A stretch of 13,639 nucleotides of DNA from Patescibacteria group bacterium. Its GTDB lineage: Bacteria > Patescibacteriota > Andersenbacteria > UBA10190. Each line of letters begins with the position of its first letter. Position 1 is the first letter of the stretch. The notes beneath the pieces were generated by a model. The model was not told the origin of the DNA. It worked only from the letters and a program-made list of their open reading frames with translations, and did no database searches. This document shows, in pieces, positions 1-6,653 of this stretch. Position numbers and translations under genes: made by a program. The DNA lies in the NCBI GenBank assembly GCA_022574795.1, contig JACZRJ010000005.1:1-13639 (forward strand), in the 5' to 3' direction.

Positions 1-288
1 GAACGTGACAGTACTTTTGCCGAGCTTAGAGAAGAAGCTACCACCACGTTGTATAATGTGACCGATACAGTAAAGAGCGTGCGTTTACAGTTTACTATTG
101 CGCCGGAGTCGCACGGGAACTTGCAAATACGAACCAAGGAAGGGTTGTTGACTACCCTTACCGCCAGCCCTGGTGAGACAGTGTCGGTGTTGCTGGAGTT
201 GGCCCCTGGCCAGACTCAGCTTTTCTGGCAAAATGAACTGACTGAGAAAGTCATCCTGCAAAATCCAAGACTAGACGTTTTTGACTAG
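1..288 (+). CDS. C-terminal part of an unrecognised protein (5' end outside window)
   Basis: The frame is open from base 1 and ends at a TAG at 286-288, so this is the last 95 codons of a gene that begins upstream. A TTG at 49 could be read as a start, but the 16 codons before it are open and the charged ERDSTFAELREE segment looks like ordinary protein, so I treat it as a fragment. The visible part alternates short hydrophobic and polar runs (for example SVRLQFTI, LLTTLTA, TVSVLLELAP), which suggests a beta-sandwich tail. There is no transmembrane segment, catalytic motif or cysteine in it. It lies 32 nt before a run of GT4 genes on the same strand and may be the preceding gene of that operon, perhaps a membrane or surface-polysaccharide protein. 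I do not recognise the family. Confidence 0.6.
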   Translation, partial: ERDSTFAELREEATTTLYNVTDTVKSVRLQFTIAPESHGNLQIRTKEGLLTTLTASPGETVSVLLELAPGQTQLFWQNELTEKVILQNPRLDVFD

Positions 289-320
289 GCCTTAATTTTG
301 TAGTTAGGTAATGGACTGAT

Positions 321-1496
321 ATGAAGATTCTGATTATTAATTTTGAGTATCCACCGCTGGGCGGAGGCGGTGGGGTGGCAACTCAACACATAGCTGAAAT
401 GCTAAGTAAAAAGCATGAGGTGTACGTGCTGACCAGCCGTCATCCTGGTTTGGCCAGGCGCGAGGTTACCAAAGGAGTAATTATTGAGCGGGTAGCAGTT
501 ATTCCCCGGCGAGAGCTACCGACGGCGTCGCTGGTTTCGATGGCTTCATTTGTTCTGCCGGCGCTCTGGCGTGCTTGGCGGCTAACTGGCAGTCATAGGT
601 TCGAGGTGATCAACGCTCAGTTTGCCATCCCCTCTGGTATTCCAGCAGCCTTAATTGCCAGCTGGCGTAACATTCCTTTCGTACTCAGTTTTATCGGTGG
701 TGATGTGTATGACCCAACCAAGGGCAGCTCACCGCATCGTCATGCGGTGCTGCGCTGGCTGGTTCGTCGAGTAGCCCGGGTGGCTACAGTTTGTACGGCA
801 ATATCCGAGGACACTAAGATGAGGGCCAATACCTTACATGGCGTTGAGGCTAGTAAAATCACCGTGACGCATCTGGGGATTGAGCCTCAAGAGGTAGAAA
901 AAGTTGATAGGGCAACCTTAGGGCTACCGGAAAATGTTCCTTTGCTGGTTAGTGTGGGTCGCTTGATACCGCGGAAAGATTATCGAACAGCTTTAAAGAT
1001 TGTGGCGAAGGTGCCTCGGGTTCACCTGGCGATTGTAGGGGAGGGGCCCCTGCGGGAAGAGTTGGCTCGCTTCGCGCAGGATCTTGGGGTTGAGAGCAGG
1101 GTTCATTTTATGGGGTACCTAACGGAGGAGAGAAAGCTGCAAGTGTTACGTTCAGCGGATGTCTACCTGTCGACAGCAGAACATGAAGGTTTCGGGATTG
1201 TTTTCTTAGAGGCCATGGCAGCGGGGCTGCCGGTGGTTGCCGCTAGGGTGGGTGGGCAGGTGGACTTTTTAACCGCCAATGAGAATGCCTTGTTGTCAGA
1301 ACCGGGGGCAGTTGATCAATTTACTCAGCAGATTGAGCGATTATTGGACGACGATGTTTTGCGGCAGAGGTTGAGTGACAATAATAAGAAGAAGGTACCG
1401 GACTTTTATTTAGACAAGACGGTGGCACGGTTCGAGGCCATTTTGACTGGGGCCGTTTCGAAGCCACAGCAAATAAGCGGACCTAACCCACGATAG
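321..1496 (+). CDS. GT4 family glycosyltransferase
   Basis: Probable retaining GT-B glycosyltransferase of family GT4 (391 aa, normal length), transferring a sugar from a nucleotide-sugar donor on the cytoplasmic side of the membrane. The N-terminal domain opens with MKILIINFEYPPLGGGGG, the first beta strand and glycine-rich loop typical of GT4, with a further SFIGGDVYDP segment near residues 123-132. The C-terminal donor domain has SVGRLIPRKD (211-220) and LAIVGEGPL (236-244). The E-x7-E signature is intact as E289 and E297 in EHEGFGIVFLEAMAAGLPVV. The last 15 or so residues are polar and probably disordered. The ATG at 321 is the only start placing the first strand at the N-terminus; I see no strong Shine-Dalgarno site. 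It is the first complete gene of a four-GT4 run, with 4 nt before the next gene. Donor and acceptor cannot be told from sequence. Confidence 0.93.
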   Translation: MKILIINFEYPPLGGGGGVATQHIAEMLSKKHEVYVLTSRHPGLARREVTKGVIIERVAVIPRRELPTASLVSMASFVLPALWRAWRLTGSHRFEVINAQFAIPSGIPAALIASWRNIPFVLSFIGGDVYDPTKGSSPHRHAVLRWLVRRVARVATVCTAISEDTKMRANTLHGVEASKITVTHLGIEPQEVEKVDRATLGLPENVPLLVSVGRLIPRKDYRTALKIVAKVPRVHLAIVGEGPLREELARFAQDLGVESRVHFMGYLTEERKLQVLRSADVYLSTAEHEGFGIVFLEAMAAGLPVVAARVGGQVDFLTANENALLSEPGAVDQFTQQIERLLDDDVLRQRLSDNNKKKVPDFYLDKTVARFEAILTGAVSKPQQISGPNPR

Positions 1497-1500
1497 ATAT

Positions 1501-2598
1501 ATGCGAGTAGCTATTGAAGCGAGGGCTCTGGCCAGCCGTGGTAGCGGAGGTAGGTCGTATGCCCAGAACTTAATTGACTGCTTAAGGCAGCAGGGCCTAG
1601 GTGATCAATTACATGTTTTGGCCAAGGGGCCCCAGTCCACCGCGCTGCTACCTTGGTGGCTTAACTATACCGTGCCCAAGTGGCTGACTGGACTGAAGCC
1701 TGAGCTCGTTCATTTTACTAAGGCCGCGGTGCCGCTGCGTAAAAAATTTCCAACTGTTGTTACCATCTATGACATCATTCCTATTTTGTTACCTCAATCA
1801 CAGCGATTGTGGGCACGTTTGTGGTGGCCGACAACGCTGAAGCGCGCGGCGCAGACGAGTGACCATATTATTACGATCTCCCAAGCAAGCAAGCACGATA
1901 TTGTTGAGCGGTTCACTATTGATCCCGGTACCATTACGGTTACGCCCTTGGCGCTTGATCGTAGGCAGTGGCAGCCGGCGTCAGCTGAGCAGATTGCCTC
2001 GGTAACCAAAAAGTACCACCTACAAAAACCGTATCTGATCACGGTGAACACTGTTGAACCTCGTAAGAATCTTCCGGCCTTGATCCGAGCCTTTAGCCAG
2101 ATTGCTGGGAACGTTGAGCATACCTTGGTCATCGTGGGGGGAGAGTACAAGGGGGCTAGTGCTGTCGGGCGTGAGGTGTCTCGTTTAGGCCTTAGCGACA
2201 GAGTGGTCCAACTAGGCTTTGTTGGGGGCAGTGATCTACCGGCCCTCTATAGTGGCGCTGCTGTAGGGGTCTGGCCGTCCGTCTATGAAGGCTGGGGTTT
2301 TCCGGCTCAGGAGGCGATGGCCTGTGGCACGCCGGTGGTGGTCAGCGATGGAGGCTCGTTGCCAGAGGTGGTGGGTCAGGCTGGTCAGGTAGTGCCCTTC
2401 AGCGTGGTCAATCTTACCGAGCGGTTGCATGATCAGGATTTTGAGCAGCGCCTATCGGTTGCCATGCGGGAAAATCTTTTAGATGACGAGCGCGCTGACG
2501 AGGGGCGGGAACTTAGGTTGGCTCAGGCGAGGGTACATTCCTGGGGAGAGATCGCTCGGCAAACGTTAGCGGTATATAAGAAAGTTGCTGATGTCTAG
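1501..2598 (+). CDS. GT4 family glycosyltransferase (mannosyltransferase-like)
   Basis: Second GT4 enzyme of the run (365 aa). It begins MRVAIEARAL followed by a GSGGRSYAQNL loop, the form seen in GT4 proteins related to WbpY/MtfB-type mannosyltransferases. Mid-protein landmarks are VVTIYDIIPIL (86-96) and ITISQASKHDIV (124-135), which are conserved in that subgroup. The donor domain carries TVEPRKNL (184-191), LVIVGG (209-214) and the E-x7-E pair E263/E271 in YEGWGFPAQEAMACGTPVVV, followed by GSLPEVVGQAG. The start ATG lies 4 nt after the preceding stop, and its end overlaps the next gene by 8 nt, so the genes are probably cotranslated. Mannose as donor is suggested by subgroup resemblance only. 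The family call is firm; the sugar is not. Confidence 0.92.
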   Translation: MRVAIEARALASRGSGGRSYAQNLIDCLRQQGLGDQLHVLAKGPQSTALLPWWLNYTVPKWLTGLKPELVHFTKAAVPLRKKFPTVVTIYDIIPILLPQSQRLWARLWWPTTLKRAAQTSDHIITISQASKHDIVERFTIDPGTITVTPLALDRRQWQPASAEQIASVTKKYHLQKPYLITVNTVEPRKNLPALIRAFSQIAGNVEHTLVIVGGEYKGASAVGREVSRLGLSDRVVQLGFVGGSDLPALYSGAAVGVWPSVYEGWGFPAQEAMACGTPVVVSDGGSLPEVVGQAGQVVPFSVVNLTERLHDQDFEQRLSVAMRENLLDDERADEGRELRLAQARVHSWGEIARQTLAVYKKVADV

Positions 2599-3742
2599 CA
2601 TTGCTTACCTAACCAACACGTCACAATTCTCTGGGGTAGGCCAGCGGGCCTTTAATATTAAGCAGCGACTTGATCCAGCAGTCGTCGGCGAGATCGAAGA
2701 GTACCAACTGGATGGCCAGGCGGGAACACTGCAGCGCCAAGGAGAGACTGTTGATACTTTAACGACCTGGCCGGGGATACTAGCGAGTAAGAGCGTTAGC
2801 TGGGTCCGTTTGGGCCGGCGTTTGGCCAGGCGTTCCAAACCGGAAGATCATTCCTTGTGGCATCTGACCAATCAAACGATGTCATGGTTGGCCAAGAAGC
2901 TTGAGCCTAGCGTGGTCACTGTACATGACATTATTGAAGTTCTTGAGCCTCAAGATACACGAGCTGCCTTACTCAATCGTTATCTTTATTCTGGTATTGC
3001 GTCAGCCACGCGGGTTATTTGTGTATCGAACTATACTAAGCAGAGCGTCCTAGAGCGTTATGAACTTGAGGAAGATACGCTAACCGTGATTCATAATGGC
3101 ATCGGTCCCGAATATCACCCGATACCATCATTCAGCGAGACCGTAGCGTATCAGGCGTTGCAGCATGAGCTTAAGCTACCCCCGGCGGCCAAGGTCGTGC
3201 TGTACGTTGGCTCTGATCATCCGCGAAAGAATGTTGTTACCGCCGTGCGAGCCTTTGCTGCTGCCGCTAAACAGTTGCCTGGCCCCGCGGTGTTCATTAA
3301 GGTTGGCGAGGCGGGGATCTCAGCTGGCCGAGAAGCGCTACTGACCGAGATTACTAGGCTCAAGATTCGTGATCAGGTACGTTTCACTGGTTTCGTTACG
3401 ACTGAGCGTCTTAATGAGCTATTGAATTTGGCGCAGGTGCTGATCTTCCCTTCACGTTTTGAGGGATTTGGATTACCGCCCTTGGCCGCGATGGCGGCCG
3501 GTACACCGGTCGTAACCAGTAATGCAACCTCCCTTCCTGAAGTAGTCGGCCAGGCCGGCTTATTACACGACCCAACAGATGTTCAAGGATTCAGCCACAG
3601 TTTGCTCAAGGTGCTGACTGACCAGAAGCAGGCTAGGGCCCTTAGGCAAGCGGGGTTGGTTCGAGCCAAGGAGTTTAGCTGGGAGCAGGCTGCCCGAGAA
3701 GTAAGTAAGATTTACCAGGAATTAACAGCGTTAGACCGATGA
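2591..3742 (+). CDS. GT4 family glycosyltransferase with altered E-x7-E motif
   Basis: Third GT4 of the run, 383 aa from the ATG at 2591. The frame could also open at a TTG at 2585, but ATG two codons later is preferred; it overlaps the previous stop by 8 nt. Landmarks are SGVGQRAFNI (14-23), VTVHDIIEVL (109-118), VICVSNYTK (142-150), HPRKNV (210-215) in the donor domain and FPSRFEGFGLPP (286-297). The organisation is close to the preceding gene and the two may be ancient duplicates. Unusually, the second glutamate of the E-x7-E signature is alanine: E291 is present but residue 299 is Ala (PLAAMAAGTPVV, codons TTG-GCC-GCG-ATG). The frame is intact, so the protein is not broken, but activity or donor binding may differ. 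It ends in an ATGA overlap with the next gene. Confidence 0.91.
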   Translation: MSSIAYLTNTSQFSGVGQRAFNIKQRLDPAVVGEIEEYQLDGQAGTLQRQGETVDTLTTWPGILASKSVSWVRLGRRLARRSKPEDHSLWHLTNQTMSWLAKKLEPSVVTVHDIIEVLEPQDTRAALLNRYLYSGIASATRVICVSNYTKQSVLERYELEEDTLTVIHNGIGPEYHPIPSFSETVAYQALQHELKLPPAAKVVLYVGSDHPRKNVVTAVRAFAAAAKQLPGPAVFIKVGEAGISAGREALLTEITRLKIRDQVRFTGFVTTERLNELLNLAQVLIFPSRFEGFGLPPLAAMAAGTPVVTSNATSLPEVVGQAGLLHDPTDVQGFSHSLLKVLTDQKQARALRQAGLVRAKEFSWEQAAREVSKIYQELTALDR

Positions 3743-4974
3743 GAATTGTATTTTTATCTAGTCTGTATCCGCCGCGGACGCGTGGTGGTGGTGAGATTTC
3801 AACACACCTGATCGCCAGAGCCTTGGTGACGCTGGGTGATGAAGTAATTGTTTTAACTCAAGGAGAGAGACGAGCTACTAAGGAGCTTGATGGCGTGCGA
3901 ATTATTCAGCTACCACTCCCGATGACGGCTAAGCCGATGTTGGAAAGAAGACATGCCAAGCGAATGGCGCGTCAGGTACAGGTTGAGTTGACCAAGATTA
4001 GCGAGGAGATTGGCGCGATTGATATCGTACAGGCGCATGATTTTCGCACGGCACAGTTTTTAGCTGAACTAGATTTCCCTCGAGCGGTGGTAACGGTGCG
4101 TGACTATGCCCAAATTTGTGGCTCACCGAACAATCTCTTGGCCGATGGTACGAGCTGTCCGGGCTGCTCGAAGCTGGCCGTGGTACTTCGTAACCAGGCC
4201 GTCGTGGAAGTCTCGGGCCTTCGTAAACTTGGTCGGGTTTGGCAATATCGTTACAACTTTAACTATCGCCTCAGCTCATTTAGAGCAATTAAGCACCAAG
4301 TATATATTTCTCGAGCGCAGCTAGCGGAGATAAGCAAAGTCCAAAATCTACAGGGGATTACTACTCAGGTGATTTATAATCCGGTTGGGCAGAGCTACCT
4401 GGCGGCTAGACCAACAACTCCGCGCGGCCAGACAATCCTCTATGTGGGACGGGTGCAGCACTATAAAGGGATTACTTTATTACTGGAAGCCTTTGCAAAA
4501 TTATCACGGCATAACCGTGAGGTGCACTTACAGGTTGTCGGCGAAGGAGATGGTTTGGCGGCAGCTGAAGCGTGGGTGGCACGAGCTGGTTTGCAGTATC
4601 GCGTGACTTTTATTGGCCAGATAACACATGACCGATTGCTGAGGATCTACGACGACGCGGCGGTGGTAGTGGCACCTCACCTGTGGGTGGAGCCGTTCGG
4701 GCGCACGGTCGTTGAGGCGATGGCGCGCGAGCGAGTGGTGGTGGCAGCCAAGCACGGGGGGCCAGGCGAAATTATTGAGGATGGCAAGACGGGTTTGCTT
4801 TTTAAAGGGGGCTCAGTGCTGGCGTTACATGATAGGTTGCAGGCTGCTGTGGCCATGTCAGAGCTGGAGAGGCGAGGGATGACTTTGGCAGCTCGGCGGT
4901 GGGTTATGGCCAACCTGTCAGAAGAGATAATTGGCAAACAGTATCAGGAGTTGTACTCAAAGATACTGTTGTAG
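3739..4974 (+). CDS. GT4 family glycosyltransferase with cysteine cluster
   Basis: Fourth GT4 of the run, 411 aa, starting in an ATGA overlap with its predecessor, which implies translational coupling. The N-terminus MRIVFLSSLYPPRTRGGGE is the usual GT4 strand and loop. A middle segment near residues 121-143 reads RDYAQICG then DGTSCPGC, giving Cys127, Cys140 and Cys143. A comparable RDY...C...DG..C.GC insert is known in a subset of bacterial GT4 enzymes and may form a structural metal site. The donor domain shows ILYVGRVQHYKG (233-244), VVGEGDGL (266-273) and an intact E318/E326 pair in WVEPFGRTVVEAMA. Its 3' end overlaps the tail of the opposing GT9 gene by 18 nt, and I see no terminator between them. 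Donor and acceptor are unknown. Confidence 0.92.
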   Translation: MRIVFLSSLYPPRTRGGGEISTHLIARALVTLGDEVIVLTQGERRATKELDGVRIIQLPLPMTAKPMLERRHAKRMARQVQVELTKISEEIGAIDIVQAHDFRTAQFLAELDFPRAVVTVRDYAQICGSPNNLLADGTSCPGCSKLAVVLRNQAVVEVSGLRKLGRVWQYRYNFNYRLSSFRAIKHQVYISRAQLAEISKVQNLQGITTQVIYNPVGQSYLAARPTTPRGQTILYVGRVQHYKGITLLLEAFAKLSRHNREVHLQVVGEGDGLAAAEAWVARAGLQYRVTFIGQITHDRLLRIYDDAAVVVAPHLWVEPFGRTVVEAMARERVVVAAKHGGPGEIIEDGKTGLLFKGGSVLALHDRLQAAVAMSELERRGMTLAARRWVMANLSEEIIGKQYQELYSKILL

Positions 4975-6093
4975 TTCCTTAAGTACGTCGCTGGGTTTGA
5001 TGGCAAGTAAGCTCTCGTGTGGTTGGCGCCCGAGGTGATAATTTAGCTCAGTATGATAGACCGGCTTGGTACCGCTGGCGCGAATAACATGGGCATGGTC
5101 CCCGCGAGGCCCGGTTTTTGATTCGTCGGTTGGCCCAAACAAGCTAATGGTTGGTGTGCCGATAGCAGCGGACAGGTGCATTAATCCTGAATCGTTGGAG
5201 AGTAGTAAGGTGCACTGGCTAATAATGCCGGCGGTGGTCAGTAAGTCGGTATCGATCGAGTTGGCCTGGCCAACCAATTTTCGTAATTGTTCTCTGAGCT
5301 CTTTTTCCTCTGGGCCGCCAAGTATCAAAATATGGCAGTTGTGCTGAGCAATAAGCACTCGGCAGACTTGAGCAAAATTATTTAACGGCCAACGACGCCA
5401 GAGAAAGTCTGGGGCACTGCCCGGATGTAGGCCGATCAGAGTCTTGTCAGGAGGGAGGCTAAGTGATTTTAGTAAGGCGTCGGCCTGGGCTTGGTTTGGC
5501 GGCGGGATATTTAGCTGGTAGGTAACGGGCTGGCTATAGCTTAGGCCAAGCGGCTGAAGTAGTCGCAGGTTTTGTTCGATATCATGGAGGTCTTCAATTT
5601 CTGGCACGGCGTCAGTTAATAAGAAGCGGCTATCCTTCTTACCGCTAAAGGGATATGAGTTGCCAATTCGTTTCGGCACGCCAGCGAGATAGAGATAGGC
5701 GGCACTTTTCCAAAGTTGTCCGGGAGACAGAACGAGGCCGGTATCAAAGCGGTGCTTGGAGAGTTGGAAGGAGTGGCGCAGGTGAGTGACCGGCGAGGCT
5801 TTAATCGGCGCTTCAATAACGTGATCTATCTCCGACATGGTTTGAGCTAGCGCCTTGGTGCCGCGAGGCACCACCCAGATAGTTAGCTTGGCGTTGGGAT
5901 ATCGTTTTTTTAGAAGGGCGATGGTTGGCGATTGCATCAACAAATTTCCGATGCCGGAAAGTCCTAAGAGGAGAATATTTTTTGGTGAGCTTGGCCCTGT
6001 TAGAAGACCCCCGCCTAGGCGGGGCGATTCTGCCCTATCCGCAGGGTTTCGTTGCGACTCAGCGCCGAAATCTGTCTCTAATGGGGTTGACAT
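4957..6093 (-). CDS. GT9 family (heptosyltransferase-like) glycosyltransferase
   Basis: Probable GT-B glycosyltransferase of family GT9, related to ADP-heptose:LPS heptosyltransferases (378 aa). The Rossmann start NILLLGLSGIGNLLMQSP is at residues 39-56. The donor domain has IGLHPGSAPDFLWRRWP (220-236), ILILGGPEE (255-263) and the family signature LLSNDSGLMHLSAAIGTPTISLFGP (297-321), with D301 and H306 intact. The acidic residue usually following the glycine in the first loop (GxGD) is Asn50 here. The protein carries an unusual hydrophilic extension of about 37 residues before the first strand, encoded across a palindromic repeat. No ATG, GTG or TTG lies between the ATG at 6093 and that strand, so the extension appears to be translated. 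No Shine-Dalgarno site is obvious. Heptose should not be assumed as the sugar, since many GT9 members use other donors. Confidence 0.9.
   Translation of the reverse strand: MSTPLETDFGAESQRNPADRAESPRLGGGLLTGPSSPKNILLLGLSGIGNLLMQSPTIALLKKRYPNAKLTIWVVPRGTKALAQTMSEIDHVIEAPIKASPVTHLRHSFQLSKHRFDTGLVLSPGQLWKSAAYLYLAGVPKRIGNSYPFSGKKDSRFLLTDAVPEIEDLHDIEQNLRLLQPLGLSYSQPVTYQLNIPPPNQAQADALLKSLSLPPDKTLIGLHPGSAPDFLWRRWPLNNFAQVCRVLIAQHNCHILILGGPEEKELREQLRKLVGQANSIDTDLLTTAGIISQCTLLLSNDSGLMHLSAAIGTPTISLFGPTDESKTGPRGDHAHVIRASGTKPVYHTELNYHLGRQPHESLLAIKPSDVLKELQQYL
6009..6070. repeat. Cluster of three hairpin-forming inverted repeats, in frame inside a GT9 gene
   Basis: Three inverted repeats lie back to back. 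The first is a perfect 16-bp palindrome, CCCCGCCTAGGCGGGG (6009-6024). The second is CCCT (6033-6036) paired with AGGG (6043-6046) around a 6-nt loop. The third is TTTCG (6047-6051) paired with CGAAA (6066-6070), with an inner GCG/CGC pairing. On the minus strand the block is translated as part of the N-terminal extension of the GT9 protein, giving residues such as RNPADRAESPRLGGG. No T-run follows any stem, so it does not look like a terminator. The layout resembles small palindromic elements that insert in frame into coding genes, such as the Rickettsia palindromic elements, but I cannot show other copies from this window. Confidence 0.55.
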
Positions 6094-6115
6094 GTGCTTT
6101 GTTCAGAACGATAAA
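6087..6115 (+). promoter_or_regulatory. Putative sigma70-type promoter for the 6199-6648 gene
   Basis: A perfect -35 box TTGACA is at 6087-6092, followed by a 17-nt spacer and a -10 box GATAAA at 6110-6115 (4 of 6 matches to TATAAT). Transcription would start near 6122, giving a leader of roughly 77 nt before the ATG at 6199. The -35 box overlaps the start codon of the divergent GT9 gene (complement of 6091-6093), so polymerase bound here could interfere with transcription of that gene. A short inverted repeat, ACTGC-N5-GCAGT (6130-6144), lies in the leader just downstream. Confidence 0.5.
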
Positions 6116-6184
6116 AGAAGTGAGCCAAAACTGCTAGTGGCAGTAGGCAAGGCCGATTGTTCATTTCATGCGCTGGGCTTAGAT

Positions 6185-6190
6185 AAGGAG
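6185..6190 (+). promoter_or_regulatory. Strong ribosome binding site
   Basis: AAGGAG lies 8 nt before the ATG at 6199. It fixes the start of the small plus-strand gene and stands out because most glycosyltransferase genes in the window have no clear Shine-Dalgarno site. Confidence 0.7.
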
Positions 6191-6198
6191 ATGTAGCG

Positions 6199-6648
6199 AT
6201 GGCTGCCAGAACAAGACGCTTGGTGTTGGCATATACCTCTACCAGAAACAGCGAGGCGATCAATTCATGGCGCGCGAGCTGCGAGCTGCGGGGCCTGGGC
6301 TTTGAGATTGTTGATCCCGACAGGTGTTCGATACCGAATTTTTTGGCACGCGCCACGGAAGACACGGTACTGTTGGTTGATTGTATCGATTGTGATCTTA
6401 TCCTAGATCCAGTTATGGCGGTGCAGGTTGCGCACCGTTTAAGCCCGCGTCCACGGTCAGTATTTTTGTTACCAGATTGGTGCCGCGAGACTATTGAGGC
6501 CTTGGCGCAAGCCGGAGTGGAAGAGGAGGACAGCAGGGTTTGGCTGCATTTTTTGACCGAGTCTAGCGCCGACATGGACAGATGTTTTGACCACTTGGCT
6601 GGCCAGGATACCGGTGAGCACATTCACGAACGCTCAGGAGATGCTTAG
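6199..6648 (+). CDS. Hypothetical protein, possible alpha/beta (receiver-like) fold
   Basis: 149 aa of unknown function. The start is supported by AAGGAG 8 nt upstream and by a TTGACA-N17-GATAAA promoter. The sequence alternates predicted strands and helices: RRLVLAYTS (6-14), an amphipathic helix, GFEIVDPD (34-41), TVLLVDCIDCD (55-65), RSVFLLPDW (86-94) and a helix ETIEALAQAGVEE. This pattern recalls a small Rossmann or response-regulator receiver-like fold, but the phosphorylation-site residues cannot be assigned with confidence. It has six cysteines, two of them in a C-x2-C pair (DCIDC), and no signal peptide or membrane segment. It is the only plus-strand gene between two minus-strand glycosyltransferase genes and ends in its own terminator. 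A longer minus-strand frame over the same bases (6078-6623) is serine/threonine/arginine-rich and looks like a shadow. I do not recognise the family. Confidence 0.7.
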   Translation: MAARTRRLVLAYTSTRNSEAINSWRASCELRGLGFEIVDPDRCSIPNFLARATEDTVLLVDCIDCDLILDPVMAVQVAHRLSPRPRSVFLLPDWCRETIEALAQAGVEEEDSRVWLHFLTESSADMDRCFDHLAGQDTGEHIHERSGDA

Positions 6649-6653
6649 TAAAA

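Noticed and set aside
1794..2838. Minus-strand open frames opposite the GT4 run
   Set aside because: Short, without recognisable motifs, and fully covered by strongly supported plus-strand GT4 genes.
6009..6024. The 16-bp palindrome as an intrinsic terminator
   Set aside because: Neither strand has a T-run after it, and it lies in coding sequence near the start of a gene.
6158..6171. Shared TTGTTCATTT stretch near 6158 and near 12934
   Set aside because: A ten-base match, one in a leader and one near a terminator. Too short and differently placed to claim a regulatory repeat.
5855..6196. Plus-strand open frames opposite the 5' half of the GT9 gene
   Set aside because: They lie antisense to a well-supported GT9 gene and show no domain, signal or Shine-Dalgarno site.
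6078..6623. 181-codon minus-strand frame opposite the 6199-6648 gene
   Set aside because: Composition is serine, threonine and arginine-rich with no fold pattern. The plus-strand frame has a promoter, Shine-Dalgarno site, terminator and plausible secondary structure, so this is judged a shadow.
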